Source: Rhabditophanes sp. KR3021
Taxonomy: Eukaryota > Nematoda > Chromadorea > Rhabditida > Alloionematidae
DNA length: 64,000 bases
NCBI GenBank assembly: GCA_963281155.1
Contig: CAUJLY010000001.1
Coordinates: 4,216,001-4,280,000 of the forward strand
Reading direction: 5' to 3'
The notes under the pieces were generated by a model. It did not search any database and was not told the DNA's origin. It saw only the letters and a list, made by a program, of their open reading frames with translations. Below are positions 24,770 through 35,790 of this stretch, one piece after another. The position numbers were made by a program, and so were the translations under genes. Each line of letters opens with the position of its first letter. Position 1 is the first letter of the stretch.

Positions 24770-25050
24770 ATGTGCTCCTTATATCCGCATTCTGAGAAGC
24801 CATTGAGGACTAATCCGGCGACTTTATTTGGGGTTCATGTCCAATACAAAATCTAGCGATGCCTTGCTCAAGTCGTTACTGATAAGTTGATGCCGAAGTC
24901 TATTGTCGAGGATAGCTTCGGCGTTTCTGCTATCTTTTTTGATGAATACTTTTTCTTGACAATGATCAGCTTCTTTTCTGCAATAGTAACTTTGTTGAGA
25001 AACCTCTATTTTTTGTCGAAAGCAAAGTCCTAATTAAGAGAGATTTGAAG
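24770..25050 (-). pseudogene. Decayed coding fragment (family A/B), second copy
   Basis: The minus strand reads FAFDKK, stop, RFLNKVTIAEKKLIIVKK, then KYSSKKIAE. After a one-base loss it continues AEAILDNRLRHQLIS and SLDFVLDMNPK, and after another shift AGLVLNGFSECGYKEHIMKY and stop. This aligns along ~100 residues with the fragment in unc-45 intron 5 (KERFFHEVTKRVKELIVVKK, EAILANALREQL, SFDFVSQMN, AAQLILKEF). Two independently broken copies of one protein show a dispersed family. I cannot identify the family; no transposase or reverse transcriptase motif is visible in this part. Confidence 0.6.
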
Positions 25051-25894
25051 TGTGTTCTGTAAGCTCTCATCCTATTTCCCATGTTAATTGATTCACCAAC
25101 ATATTTTACATCTTCCAATTCCATCCATCAGCAACAACAGTAGGACCCAAAGTAGGTAGACACAGCATGCTTTGTCTCCCTCATTAGCTTTGAGATGATC
25201 TAATTGATTCTTCACGTCCACACCTTTAACCAATATTTCATCTGGAGTATCTGCAAAATCAATTAACTACTTAGGCATTCTAATTCTACCAGTATCACCG
25301 TTTCATAGAGTAGATGAGGCGTGTATTGACCGACCAATTAAATTGCTTTGTAATAAAACATGTTTAGGAAATTGTCAATAGTTGTTCCTAGTTCCAAATT
25401 GGTTGAAGAGAGATTTGCTATGATTTGACAACATTCCCAAATCATAGCTAGTCTAATTGATAGTTTGCTTCTCGATTTGACATTGAAAAAGACAACTGAT
25501 GTTGAATATTCATATATTTTCGAGACTTTAGGTGATATAGGAAGGTTTTTATTTACTGCAACGGTCAATTCATATTCAAGGGTTCTTCTGCCTTTGTCAT
25601 TTGTTTTTGCAATGTACTAGCATGAAACCATAGACGCAATGATCCCCAAATTTATAAATTTTTATTAACTTAACACAAAAAATGTTTGACATTGAGTTCA
25701 ATAAACTATATAGAAAAGTACATTCGTTCTGTCACAATCCGGAAGCTAAAATAGAATCAGCAAAACATTCGAGTATATTTACTTGAATCGAAGGAAACTA
25801 GAACTGATTCCATACAAGTGCCTGACTTCTTGCTCTATATTGAATCTCCAACCTTTTTAAAAGGGCCTTTAACAGCAGCAGTGGAGCAGTCGTT
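25051..25894. other. Region with further decayed coding sequence, no intact gene
   Basis: On the plus strand at about 25354-25618 a run reads FRKLSIVVPSSKLVEERFAM, and further on VEYSYIFETLGDIGRFLFTA and SRVLLPLSFVFAMY, interrupted by stops. It has protein-like composition but no recognisable family. The rest is AT-rich without clear frames. Confidence 0.35.
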
Positions 25895-26177
25895 CTATGC
25901 CAATTTTGACAAAAATCTATTCACTGGTCCTCTTTTCTTAGTACCTTCAACAATCTTGATAATTTGACAGTCATTGTCTTTTTCTAAAATAAGTAAGATG
26001 CAATAACATGATTCTTACTCCTTGTTAGAGAAAGATTTCTTTCATCAGTACAATTTCGTTTTAGTTTAGCTGGTGTAAGACTGTTGCTGTTGATCAATTG
26101 ACTCAAGCTTTCAACTTCTTTTTCTGAAACTTTAGAAAAGATTTCTTGATTTTAGTAGATTTTCTTTCTTCCTCCAT
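25895..26177 (-). CDS. Possible small spliced gene, unrecognised, with one frameshift
   Basis: TTATTCTAG lies one base before an ATG (26177) that opens MEEERKSTK. The frame then needs a one-base shift at an AAAA run to continue as NQEIFSKVSEKEVESLSQLI and NSLTPAKLKRNCTDERNLSL. A GTAAGA donor and TATTTTAG acceptor then join in phase to KKDNDCQIIKIVEGTKKRGP and VNRFLSKLA, followed by a stop (25895-25897). The product would be a short, Lys/Ser-rich, probably nuclear protein of ~95 residues. I do not recognise it. The frame shift means either an assembly indel or a dead gene. Confidence 0.35.
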
Positions 26178-26865
26178 TCTAGAATAATAAAACACCAAAT
26201 CGAGACGATCTTAAGCACTAAAATTAATAAGAACCATTAATTACGTTAAATAAGACCTTAATATACACTTAAATAGTCTGAGCTAAGTTTCAAATTTGAT
26301 TGTACAAAGTCTTAAAAAACTGTTAGTACGCAGTCTCTTTATATTTGATACTAAACACAATGACATATAAATAACTAGCATCCAGGTAAATACAAAATTA
26401 ACAACAAAAATAAAAATACTGAGTTAAAATCTAATTACTTCGTTCCAGGCTATTCAGAACCGACCACATGTTATTGATGGAGATGTTGTAAATGTGGAAT
26501 TTTATATGCCGTTAGGAACACAGAAACAAAAGTTTAAGACCATGTGATTATTATGTCATTTATATTAACATTTTATTCAAATAGAGAAGCCAAATGTAAA
26601 AAGGATTTGCAGTAAAGCAATAGGTGATCTGTTTAAATCACTTTTGATTATATCTATAATCTCATCTTTGTACATAAAATGCAATGATAGGTGTGAGATT
26701 ATTGTAACTTGTTTAGTTTATCAATTGTGGTAATTATTTTTGTAGCTTGCAATATAAAGTTTAATTTCTGACCAAGTCTATTATTAGATTTATTATAATT
26801 TGTGTTAATGATCACATGATGTTATCTTTCTTAATTTTGTAAGTGTTTATTTTAATTATTTTTAG
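26178..26865. other. Intergenic, no gene seen
   Basis: AT-rich sequence between the possible small gene and the intact SLIRP-like gene. No coherent frame is visible. It should include the promoter of the gene at 26866. Confidence 0.5.
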
Positions 26866-27162
26866 ATGAAATTTTTTCCGAGACTACTTATTCGCGCAAT
26901 AACCGACCCCAAATATGATGGACATAAGGTGATTTTGTCTAATTTGAATTGGGTAACTGGAGCAAGCCAAATTTCCAAAAAATTACAAGAATGTGGAAAA
27001 ATTGTAGATATAAGATTTATGATGAATAAGAATACACCAACCCACAATGGACTCGCGTTTGTTGAATTTGAAGATGCCCAAGCTCTTCGAAAAGCATTAA
27101 CTCTAAATGATTTAAACATTGATGGCAAAAAAGTTTATGTTAAAAAATGTATTAGAAAATAA
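26866..27162 (+). CDS. SLIRP-like mitochondrial RNA-binding protein (RRM), intact
   Basis: A 98-residue single-exon protein. It has a short basic N-terminal leader (MKFFPRLLIRAI), consistent with mitochondrial import, followed by one RRM. RNP2 is KVILSNLNW, the helix reads ASQISKKLQECGKIVDIRF, and RNP1 is HNGLAFVEF. The domain ends NIDGKKVYVKK. The NW-VTGAS block and overall size match the SLIRP class and the broken paralog 2.9 kb upstream (KWVTGK). The start is chosen because TATTTTTAG sits directly before the ATG, a probable trans-splice acceptor. It converges with NDUFAF1, whose stop codon is only ~70 bp downstream. Confidence 0.75.
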   Translation: MKFFPRLLIRAITDPKYDGHKVILSNLNWVTGASQISKKLQECGKIVDIRFMMNKNTPTHNGLAFVEFEDAQALRKALTLNDLNIDGKKVYVKKCIRK

Positions 27163-27231
27163 TTTATAACAACTTAAATATAGTTATTAGTCTTCCTAGT
27201 TAACAATTGTTATCTAATAAATAAATGCTTT

Positions 27232-28319
27232 TTAAAAACCATCTGTATTAAATAATGGCAAGGTATATGTTTCGTAGGCAAAGGTTTCGACATGTGATTT
27301 GTCATGGGAAACTCCGATAAAATCTATTTCTAATTTAAATGGTCCGTCCATTCTATCCATCAGCACAATTCCCAGAGACGATATGTTCTGTTGATTCATC
27401 CGATGTTGTTTGTCTTGGATTCTACCGCTAACTGTGTGGAAAAATCTTGAAAAGGGGATTTTTTCAACTTGCCAATAAGGTCCCCCATGTGTGTGAAGTG
27501 GATATGAATACGAATCTCCCCAAGTCAAATCTATAGATCCAGGAACATGCAGCATTAATTTGTATGATCGACCATCTCCGCGACATCTAACAATGAGGTG
27601 TGAATAATTCCACCAACGTGTCATATACTTTTTGCGATTGAAGGAAGACTTATCTTGCGTTTTCATCGAAGCCCATCCTGCCCGTTCGACTACTCCATCT
27701 TTCATAACTGTGGTATCAATATTGCCCGAGAATAAGCCTGTATTATTTTCAGTTAAAATGAGTGATCCCGAAGAAAATCCTTTCCCCCCTTTAATAGTAA
27801 ATCAAATTATTTGGATATTTATAAAGTTCAAACGTACAATCTGCATCACACCCGGTTCTCCAAATATCCATATCTTCCTCCCCTTTAAATTTATATTGAA
27901 CTTTTGTGTCACCATGTCTCAGTATGCCCGTATCTTCGATAGCTTCTATTTTCTCTATCTGAATAGAATCATTCACTTCGTTCATAAATTTCTAGAATGA
28001 ACTCATAATTTACATATTTAAAAGAGAAACCATACCTTTAATTCATCTTTCATAATTGTTGGAGAATCCTTCAATATTTCTTTCAATGGCATATCAGGAT
28101 CATAGCCAGGTTCACCTTTTTCATTTGGATAGGACAAGTTAGTTGGGACGAATGCTCGATCTCCAAATAACGACCACTCTTTTTTTCAACTTGAGCTTTA
28201 ACATACTTTTTAGATATACTTTTATTGTCTTTGGTGTCTTCTTTCTGAACTAATGCGGTACCTGCCGTAGAAGATTGTGAGGCTAGACGTCTTAAATAAG
28301 GCACAGATCTTGAAAGCAT
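27232..28319 (-). CDS. nuaf-1: NDUFAF1/CIA30 complex I assembly factor, with a -1 frameshift site
   Basis: Mitochondrial assembly factor for respiratory complex I. Exons 28319-28036, 27991-27838 and 27788-27232 join in phase. The start MLSRSVPYLRRLASQSSTAG is a typical mitochondrial presequence. The CIA30 domain follows: GTGLFSG-like NTGLFSGNIDTTV, WWNYSHLIVRCRGDGRSYKL, then TWGDSYSYPLHTHGGPYWQV and FSRFFHTVSGRIQDKQHRMN, ending ESYTLP-like YETYTLPLF. Inside exon 1 the frame changes after AQVEKK at an A7 run (T7 at 28180-28186 on the plus strand). Before it the presequence frame is open; after it the real protein continues EWSLFGDRAFVPTNLSYPNE. One base is missing for a 331-residue product. 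The 0-frame reading there is A-AAA-AAG, a classical -1 slippery heptamer, but a homopolymer base-calling error is the simpler explanation. Confidence 0.85.
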
Positions 28320-28792
28320 TTTAAATAACTTTACAAAGACACGAGAATCCAAAGACTAAATTTAAGTCGTTATAAGAAATCTCCTGCATACATTTGAGCT
28401 AACAAAAGGATACTTTTCTCACTAAAAAAGAGATAACTTTATTTAAAAGTGATAATTGGTCTTATTTAAATTAGACAATTGTTTGTTTTTTAAAAGTGTT
28501 AAATACATTATTTATTATTGACATGATTTTATTGCTTTAAGGAAGGCTAAAATTAGCACAATCCGTCATGGTGTTATTACTTTTTTTGTAAAACAGGATA
28601 TGACTTGATTATAAAAGGGAAACTAGACAAAAAAGTTAATCAGAAAATACCATAAAATCTTTATTATTAAAACAATTTAAGTAATTTAAAAATAATTGTA
28701 TACTAAATAAAAAAGTAGAAGATTAGATGTCAAAGTTCAGTGGAAAATACATTTATTAGGACACGTGAATGTAATAATATTTGAAGATCATT
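28320..28792. other. Intergenic, no gene seen
   Basis: Short AT-rich spacer between the NDUFAF1 start and the stop of the small peptide gene. It holds the NDUFAF1 promoter and the peptide gene's 3' flank. Confidence 0.5.
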
Positions 28793-28924
28793 CTAGAATT
28801 TCTTAAGCCTATATTGAACTCGGTTGTTGCCAAATCCAGCAGAAGAAAGTTTTCTTGATTGTACTGCATTAGTGAATAACAAAACAATTGAAGCCAAAAA
28901 TAGAATTGCAATATATAACTTCAT
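28793..28924 (-). CDS. 43-residue secreted peptide precursor
   Basis: A complete short ORF on the minus strand. Residues 1-23 form a clear signal peptide (MKLYIAILFLASIVLLF, then TNAVQS). The mature part would be RKLSSAGFGNNRVQYRLKKF: 20 residues, strongly basic, Cys-free and Phe-terminated. There is no dibasic site followed by amidation Gly, so if it is a neuropeptide it is released by signal cleavage alone. A perfect TATAAAAG box lies 42 bp upstream of the ATG, the usual distance for a short leader. The TATA box, signal peptide and clean stop together make chance unlikely. I do not recognise the family; a secreted signalling or antimicrobial peptide is possible. Confidence 0.6.
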   Translation of the reverse strand: MKLYIAILFLASIVLLFTNAVQSRKLSSAGFGNNRVQYRLKKF

Positions 28925-28965
28925 TTTGTACAATAGAAATAATTAAAACTAAATATTTAACTCCT

Positions 28966-28973
28966 CTTTTATA
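28966..28973 (-). promoter_or_regulatory. TATA box of the small peptide gene
   Basis: TATAAAAG on the minus strand, 42 bp upstream of the 43-codon ORF. It would place transcription start about 10-20 bp before the ATG. Confidence 0.6.
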
Positions 28974-29238
28974 AGGGTTAGTCCCATCTTCTTTCTGAAG
29001 CATTCATAAACTTGTTTTCTTACTTCTTTTTTACGAGTGTTTATTGAGAAGATTGATGCTGATCGTTAAATTGAAACGAAGGACATTATGAAAAAAAGAT
29101 TATTAGTCCTATTTGACGAATAACACATGTCAAAGTTACTGTTTTATCTTGATATAGAAAACAAAAATATACTATTTTTGAAATTAGTAAATATAATATG
29201 ATTTTTGAGATCTATGGTAATGTAATAAAAAAGTCTGT

Positions 29239-32200
29239 TTAACGATCTTTCCTCAAGAGGGGCTTTTTTCTCTCATTTGAAGAAGGCATCGATGAGATAG
29301 GTTCAAAAAAATGATTGCCCAAATTATGTTGGGCATGTTGATTGGTGAAAAATTGTGATGGTGGTTGTAGATGTTGCGAGTGTTGATTTGGAAAGAGTTG
29401 GGATACTGATTGGGGATGATGATTTACATGGAAGGGATAATGTTTTGGTCGCATGTACGGTGTCATATTATTTGTGAATCTTTGAACTGGCTGATAGTGC
29501 ATTCCAATATGATTTCTACCATTAGCCTGATTAATGAAGGTTGAATTAACATTTTTTATAACATTACTCCGATTAATTTGTATGTTGCGTTGTCTTTGTG
29601 ATTTGATAACAAAACCAGCAACTGGTTTCCCAATAATATCTTCCGTATCATTTAATATCACATTACGTTCCCTTTGAAAGGGTTCCTGGAATTTTTTATC
29701 AATGTTGTCGCAATGATTAGGTGCTTCATGCATATTAATGTGATGATTTAGTGATTGTATATTTAAAAGCTGCTTGCCTTGTAACTTTGCATGTTTATTG
29801 CTCCCCAGAGAATCGTCAGTGCTATTATTCTTTCTGGCAATAGGTACAAACCCAGCGTAGATTGACTGTGACATTTCAGTAATTTTAGCTGGACCGGTTG
29901 AAATAGCAACCGTTTCACACTTTTCTTCCACACTTCCCTTTTCAGCAACATCGCCACACTCTGTAGCACTTTCGTTTATCTTTTCAATAATTTCTCCACT
30001 ATTCTCAGGAATGTTGCAACTTTTCTTAACAATTTCATCAGTTGTCTCCATAATTTCAATATCTTTCTCAGCAACTTCATTACCCTTCTCAGAAAATACT
30101 TTTAATCCAACGTCTCTCTCAACCATTTCCTTTGATCCACTCTCCTTCTCAATAGTTTCAAAGTCAAATTGGAAAATTGATAGATCAACATCGCAACTTT
30201 TTAAATACTGCAAAGAATGTGCACCCACTTTACTACTTTCAGACACTTGTACTTTGGATGCTTCCAAGTCAGGTACAAAATCACCATTGACAAAATCATT
30301 CCGTTCTAATATCTCTTCAACGTCGGGAAATGAGATGGCTGTTTGATGTCTCATAATTTTGTTAACATCATTAACTTCATTGGATCTGTAATAAAGACTC
30401 GAAATTCGCTCAACAATATTCTTTACACAGAATCTATTAAAATCACATGTTCTCAAGGTATCTGGTTGTTCGCAAACGTTGATTAATAACTCATTCACGC
30501 ACGGTCTCATTGCTAAGATTAATTGAGCAAACTTGGGTTCCATTTGAATTCTAAAAAAGTTATCCACCAGAATTTCATTCTCGCCCACCACAATAACGTC
30601 ATTGCAACCAAACAGTAAAATTTGTAAAGGCGAAATAACAGAAATCGTTTTACAGGAATTAAACAACGATATTACATGCTCTGTAAATTTGTGTCAGTTA
30701 TATTTAATGTTGGAATCTGTATTTGGTATATTTATATGGTTTTAAATGACATGTTTTTAAAAGTAGCCTAAATGCCTTGAAGAGGAGTTGGAAAAACGAG
30801 TCTTATTTACAGCATGTTTAGTAACATTTCATTAATTTGTAATTACATTTGTACTGTTCAGAATGACACACAAAGAAAAACATTCAAACGAAAGTCCGAG
30901 AGCATTTTCAAATGTCGGCAAAGCGACTAATCTATTAGAAGACGCCTCAAGCATTCAGGGAGATGAAGAAAGTAGTTTAATGAAAACAATCTCAATTACA
31001 ATCAAATTTTTAGGTGAAGCGATGGTGCTTAGCCAGAAATTGTCATAACCGACAGCAGATAATCCAATAAAGCCACTCACAACTGGGCAGAAGATTAAAC
31101 TGGTCACACAACAGTATCATAATTTCCTAGATACTCTTATGGTTGAGAACAAAGTATCCCAACAAACCAACAATTACTTAACATGAAAATTTTCCCAAAG
31201 CATTCGAAAGTTTGGTGTTCTTCAGTCAGATTACTCGAGTCGATGTTGGGTGAGAAAAATTGACGGGCCACTTCAGAAATTACAGAAAAGATGAAAACGG
31301 TTGTCACCATCAAATTCCTCCTCGCCATATGGGTCTAATTTTAAATTATAGTGTAGATGAAACAATTAGACAAAAAGTGAATGGAATGTTAATTAAATGC
31401 TATTTTTTACCTATGTTGATAAAAGAGGTTGGTGCTAAACCGCCAGTGGAAATTGCGAAGATTATGCAAACAAATCTGCAAGGTACCACATTCTCTCGTA
31501 TGTTGCATTGAGTACTGAATAATGAAAATTATTTTGATATCGTGATTGGAATTCTCGATCAAGTAAACCGATTAGAGGAAATCGCAAGTGATCATGAATA
31601 GGCCATTCCCATTATTGCCCTTTTTGTGGGAAAGGATTTGGATGTCATAATCACGAGCCAAACAGAACTTGCCGGCAAATGCAAGATAAAGCTTACGAAT
31701 TACAACTTGAGTTGAGTGGTATGGAAATGGAGGAATTAGTTGACATATTCATGGTTGAGAGTCTAAGTTAACTACGCCATTAATTAATAATTCGTTTGAG
31801 GCTCCAACAATAATTCAAGACCACAGAAAAAACACCATTGTATATATAGTGATCGGAGAAGTTGAAAACGAGTTTGTGCCTTTCTATACCGGTGTTACGA
31901 ATGATTTGGAAAGTAAAAAGTCTCTGTTATCTATTCTAGATTAAGTACGATAGATCTACTGCTTCGTCTATTGAACATTGCATTAGTTCTGCTTATCCTA
32001 TTTTAGCAAAAGCTTCCACTGAAAGATGCACTTCCTTCATGTGGTTCTTAAATCCGCTCCACGCTTACATTCATTACTTCTATTGGGAGCTACTTTTAAG
32101 TCATGATGTATATGAGGTAGGAAAGGCTAAATCTACTAAATTTGTTCTTAATCAAGATGAAAGTTTTTTCAAATGTTCAGCATGTGATTTGGGATTCGAT

Positions 32201-35200
32201 GATCATGGTGGTCGGTAGCATTACAAACGCCAGGACTGTGATCAATTGAAAAGATTTCTGCAGACATCTACAGAAAGAACCTGACTTACAAGCTAGCGGA
32301 CAATCTAATTAAATCATGGGGCTTAAGCACTCTCTATTGTCACCAAAATCGCTAAGCTAGCACTTAACAAATTGCATCAAATTTCTATTTCTGTTGCATT
32401 CTAACTTATGTCATTTATATATTTATTAGAATTTTATACCCGCTCCCAATAAAAGTATTTTTTAATTCGGTACCTGTAAAAACACAAAATTTACTCGTGT
32501 TGTTTTCGCTCTTTAGAACAGTGACTGACGCCTTGTTCGGTACCATCTTTGATTTGTTGATATTTAGATAACTTCTACGTTTTTCGATGTAAGCAACATT
32601 GGGATAGTATGCACTCAATACTAACGAAACGAGTACATGGAGTTTGGCGTTGTCTTTTTTGTTGTCTATTCCGACGATTTGATCTGCGAATGGGATTGAA
32701 CATTTGGAGCGAAGAATGTTTGTTAGTTGTCTATACAGCTCTAACGTCGATGATCTTGTAGATGAATTGATGTTTAAATTTTGACATGACACCAGCATCG
32801 TCATACTGTTACTCGAATTTTTTAACAAATATTCATGAATAAATAAGGGTAACAAATGATCAGAAGACCAATCACCGCACAATCGATCAATAGCATCTCG
32901 TATTGGGGCAATGTCAGGTAGAATGTTAAATGTTTCTTTTTGCAATTCTTCAGATGCTGCAATCATAGACATAGGACAAATTAAATCAAAAATAGCAGCC
33001 ATCAAAAGGGCTTTTCCCATCCTAGGATTAATTGGAAGATTTGCCAACTTTGTTCCTAGCGAAGTTAATTCCTTGTATTCATCCAAAGCACACAAAGCCT
33101 GTAAATAATTTTCATCTTCTAAGACATCATTTCTTTCTGGCGGTTCAAGCGCTTTTCCAATGAAAGTTGCAGAATCTCCGAATCCTAACATTTTTATGTA
33201 CAAAATCATTGTGTGTAAAGGACTACAAAGGATTTCAGGCATTGAATAATCTGGTAAGGTCTCATATTGCTCCTTTGTGCATAAGTGAAAACAAAACCCA
33301 TCTCTGACGCGGCCAGCACGACCTCTTCTTTGTAGAATACATGCTTTTGAAGTCCACATTTGAACGAATTCTGCAACGTCACTTCTTTCCATAAGCAACT
33401 TTTTTCTTACTCTACAAGAGTCAATCACGTAAATTACATCAGGAACTGTAATAGAAGACTCGGCAATATTCGTCGAAATTATAATTTTCATGTGATTTTT
33501 TGGCGGAGCTTGGAAAACTACTCGCTGTTCTTCAATTGGAAGTTGGGAGTGCAAAGGTACCATATAGTATCCCAAACCACCTTTTTTCCTAGGTGCTTCC
33601 TTCAAGTATTTGACTAGAATTAATAAAATTAGTTACAATTGCAGTTACATATTTTTTATATCTGGTCATAAAAATTGCTTGTTGACTGACGCAAATAATT
33701 GGGAGGCAGCTTTAGTGAAGGCTCAAGCAATAAGCATAAACATTAATTAAACGTACTGAGAAATTGAATTTCCACCCAACCAGGCAAGAAGACTAAGACT
33801 GATCCGTCCCCGGACTTCTGAGCACATTCTTCAATGATGGCTTTAATTATATCGTATGGAATGTCATCAACTTCTAATATTTTTTCAGTAATTATTTTTG
33901 ACAGTGGCGTAAGACCGGTATCTGCATTTTTGTTACTCCACTCCCAGAAACTGGGATCTTTGTTAATTTTTGGTAATTCATAAGTTGGGGTGAAATATTT
34001 CAACGCTTGAACAATGTCTTGCAGATAGTAATATTCAACATTAAATCCAACCTCACTAATTGATAAAACTTCTAGATTGGGAAAGTAGTTTGAAAAGAGA
34101 GACGTATCTACAGTTGCTGACATCAAAATGATTCGCAATTGAGGAAATTTTACACATATTTCTTTGAAAACGATAAGCAGGAAGTCTGTGCTCATGTCTC
34201 GTTCATGAATCTCATCGATTATTACGTGGCTAATACCATTTAGCCCACGTTCGAGTCTTTTTAGTAATGCCCCTACTGTGCAAAAACAAACGGCTCCATA
34301 TGGTCTTGGTAAGCAGAAGTTGAATCTAACGGCATACCCAATTGATTCTCCTACATTCTCGTACCTTTCCTTAGCAACTCTCTCGGCTAATGAAATGGCT
34401 GAAATTCTTCTGGGCTGTGTTACATAACAATTGAATTCACCACCACGGCCTTCATTTATATAATGTGCTAATAAGAATTGAGCAACTTGTGTACTTTTGC
34501 CAGAACCCGTTGCACTCTTTATTAATAATATTTGATTGTGCAAACTTTTATTTACAATCTCCTGGTAATGCTTATAAACAGGAAGGCTCTTTCTAACATT
34601 TTCAATATAAGCTTTGGGAATTTTGTGACTTTCAGCAGCTCCAATTGAAATGTTGATCGTTTCCATACTACGATCTGCAAAGGGCGAGTTATTTAATAGT
34701 GGTGATGCTCTCCAACAGTCATATCCTTCAAACGGCGGTCTCCAATCACTGATAGTACAACCTCTGAATCTATCTTGGCGAAATTTGTTGAGACTTATAC
34801 GAGACATAAGTGAGATTTCTTTGTTTGCTTCATACTTTGGTATTTCAGGCAGTTTAATATTTTTGAGTTTTAGGTAGCTTTCCATATCGGCCTTTAATTT
34901 CTGATCCGTCTTAATAACACATACTTCCTTTACACTTTCGTTGCATTTTAAATCACTCTCACACACTGTTTGATTATACTCGTCTGCCGGAACCATTTGT
35001 TTCAACAAATATAACGAACAAACATTCGAGGCTGCCTTTTTGGTGATTCCTTTTCCACTACCTTCATATTCTTTTCCATTAATAGTAACTTTAGATGTTG
35101 CAGAAAATGTCCTTTAAAAGAGGAATACAACAATTAAAAAGATGTTTAACTTACAGAGTACTTTTATTAACTATTGTCGTATAATTATATTGAGCTGCGG

Positions 35201-35357
35201 GTATTCCGTATTTTTGTAAATACTCGTTTAAATGTCTTTTGCTGTTATCGGCATCTATTTGGATACCTCTAAAAGTAAACTTCATTTTTTCCTTATTATC
35301 TTTTTTAATACTGTTAGGTGGCAATTGACACTCACCAGGCAAGGGAATGTTATCCAT
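29239..35357 (-). CDS. rha-1: DHX9/RNA helicase A-like DEIH-box helicase
   Basis: ATP-dependent RNA/DNA helicase acting in transcription and RNA processing. Four exons, 35357-35155, 35111-33757, 33613-32474 and 30680-29239, close in phase for 1379 residues. One dsRNA-binding domain lies at about residues 22-105 (HLNEYLQKYGIPAAQYNY, then GKGITKKAASNVCSLYLLKQ). Helicase motifs follow: ATGSGKST (near 270), VIIDEIHERD, LMSATVDTS, STNIAESSITVPDV and QRRGRAGRVR. Next come the HA2 domain and an OB fold (ISVISPLQILLFGCNDV) that is split by a 1.8-kb intron (30681-32473). Unlike animal DHX9 it shows only one dsRBD, matching the second one. In place of the C-terminal RGG region it has a ~400-residue acidic, then Asn/His/Gln-rich tail (NQHSQHLQPPSQFFTNQHAQ). 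It may be a divergent paralog, or an upstream exon with the first dsRBD is missing. Confidence 0.85.
30740..32400 (+). pseudogene. Decayed zinc-finger-like gene nested antisense in the helicase intron
   Basis: The plus strand of the last helicase intron is full of broken coding sequence. A frame at 30863 opens MTHKEKHSNESPRAFSNVGK. Later frames read KLVTQQYHNFLDTLMVENKV, then at about 31597 GHSHYCPFCGKGFGCHNHEP followed by NRTCRQMQDKAYELQLEL, and FVPFYTGVTNDLESKKSLLS. Near 32173 comes FKCSACDLGFDDHGGR, a stop, then HYKRQDCDQL. Both Cys/His clusters resemble zinc fingers of the C-x2-C type. Many stops and frame changes show it is dead. Family unknown; a transposon or a host zinc-finger gene copy are both possible. 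Confidence 0.5.
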
Positions 35358-35790
35358 GTTTAGTAAAATAATTACTTATTAACAGGTTAAACAAGGGATG
35401 GCCATTCGTCTATTTCGTTTGAAAGAAACAAAGATGGTCTTAAACGGTCATTTATTGGAAAATAGTCTCCCTAACTTTCAAACATAAACACTCTCAAGTT
35501 GGATAAATTGCACAGCAATACGTAACTTGAAATGTATCTTGTTAATTAACAGGTAATCAAAAAAGGTTAAAATTTATTATCAAAAAGTTATAGAAATTTA
35601 CAAACAATTTAACATAAACTTTTAGGAACATCTTTTGAAGAACGTGTAATTAAAGTAAATATTCAGATTAGGCATTTCAACTAATAAAAGTTCAACAAAC
35701 CAAATTAATTAAATTGGACATTTTATTGCAATTCAATGATAAAACATCCACAAAAATTAAATAAAAAAATGAATTCAAATGTTAAGGGCT
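35358..35790. other. Intergenic, no gene seen
   Basis: 433-bp AT-rich spacer between the helicase start and the U1-70K stop, both on the minus strand. Nothing specific is visible. Confidence 0.5.
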
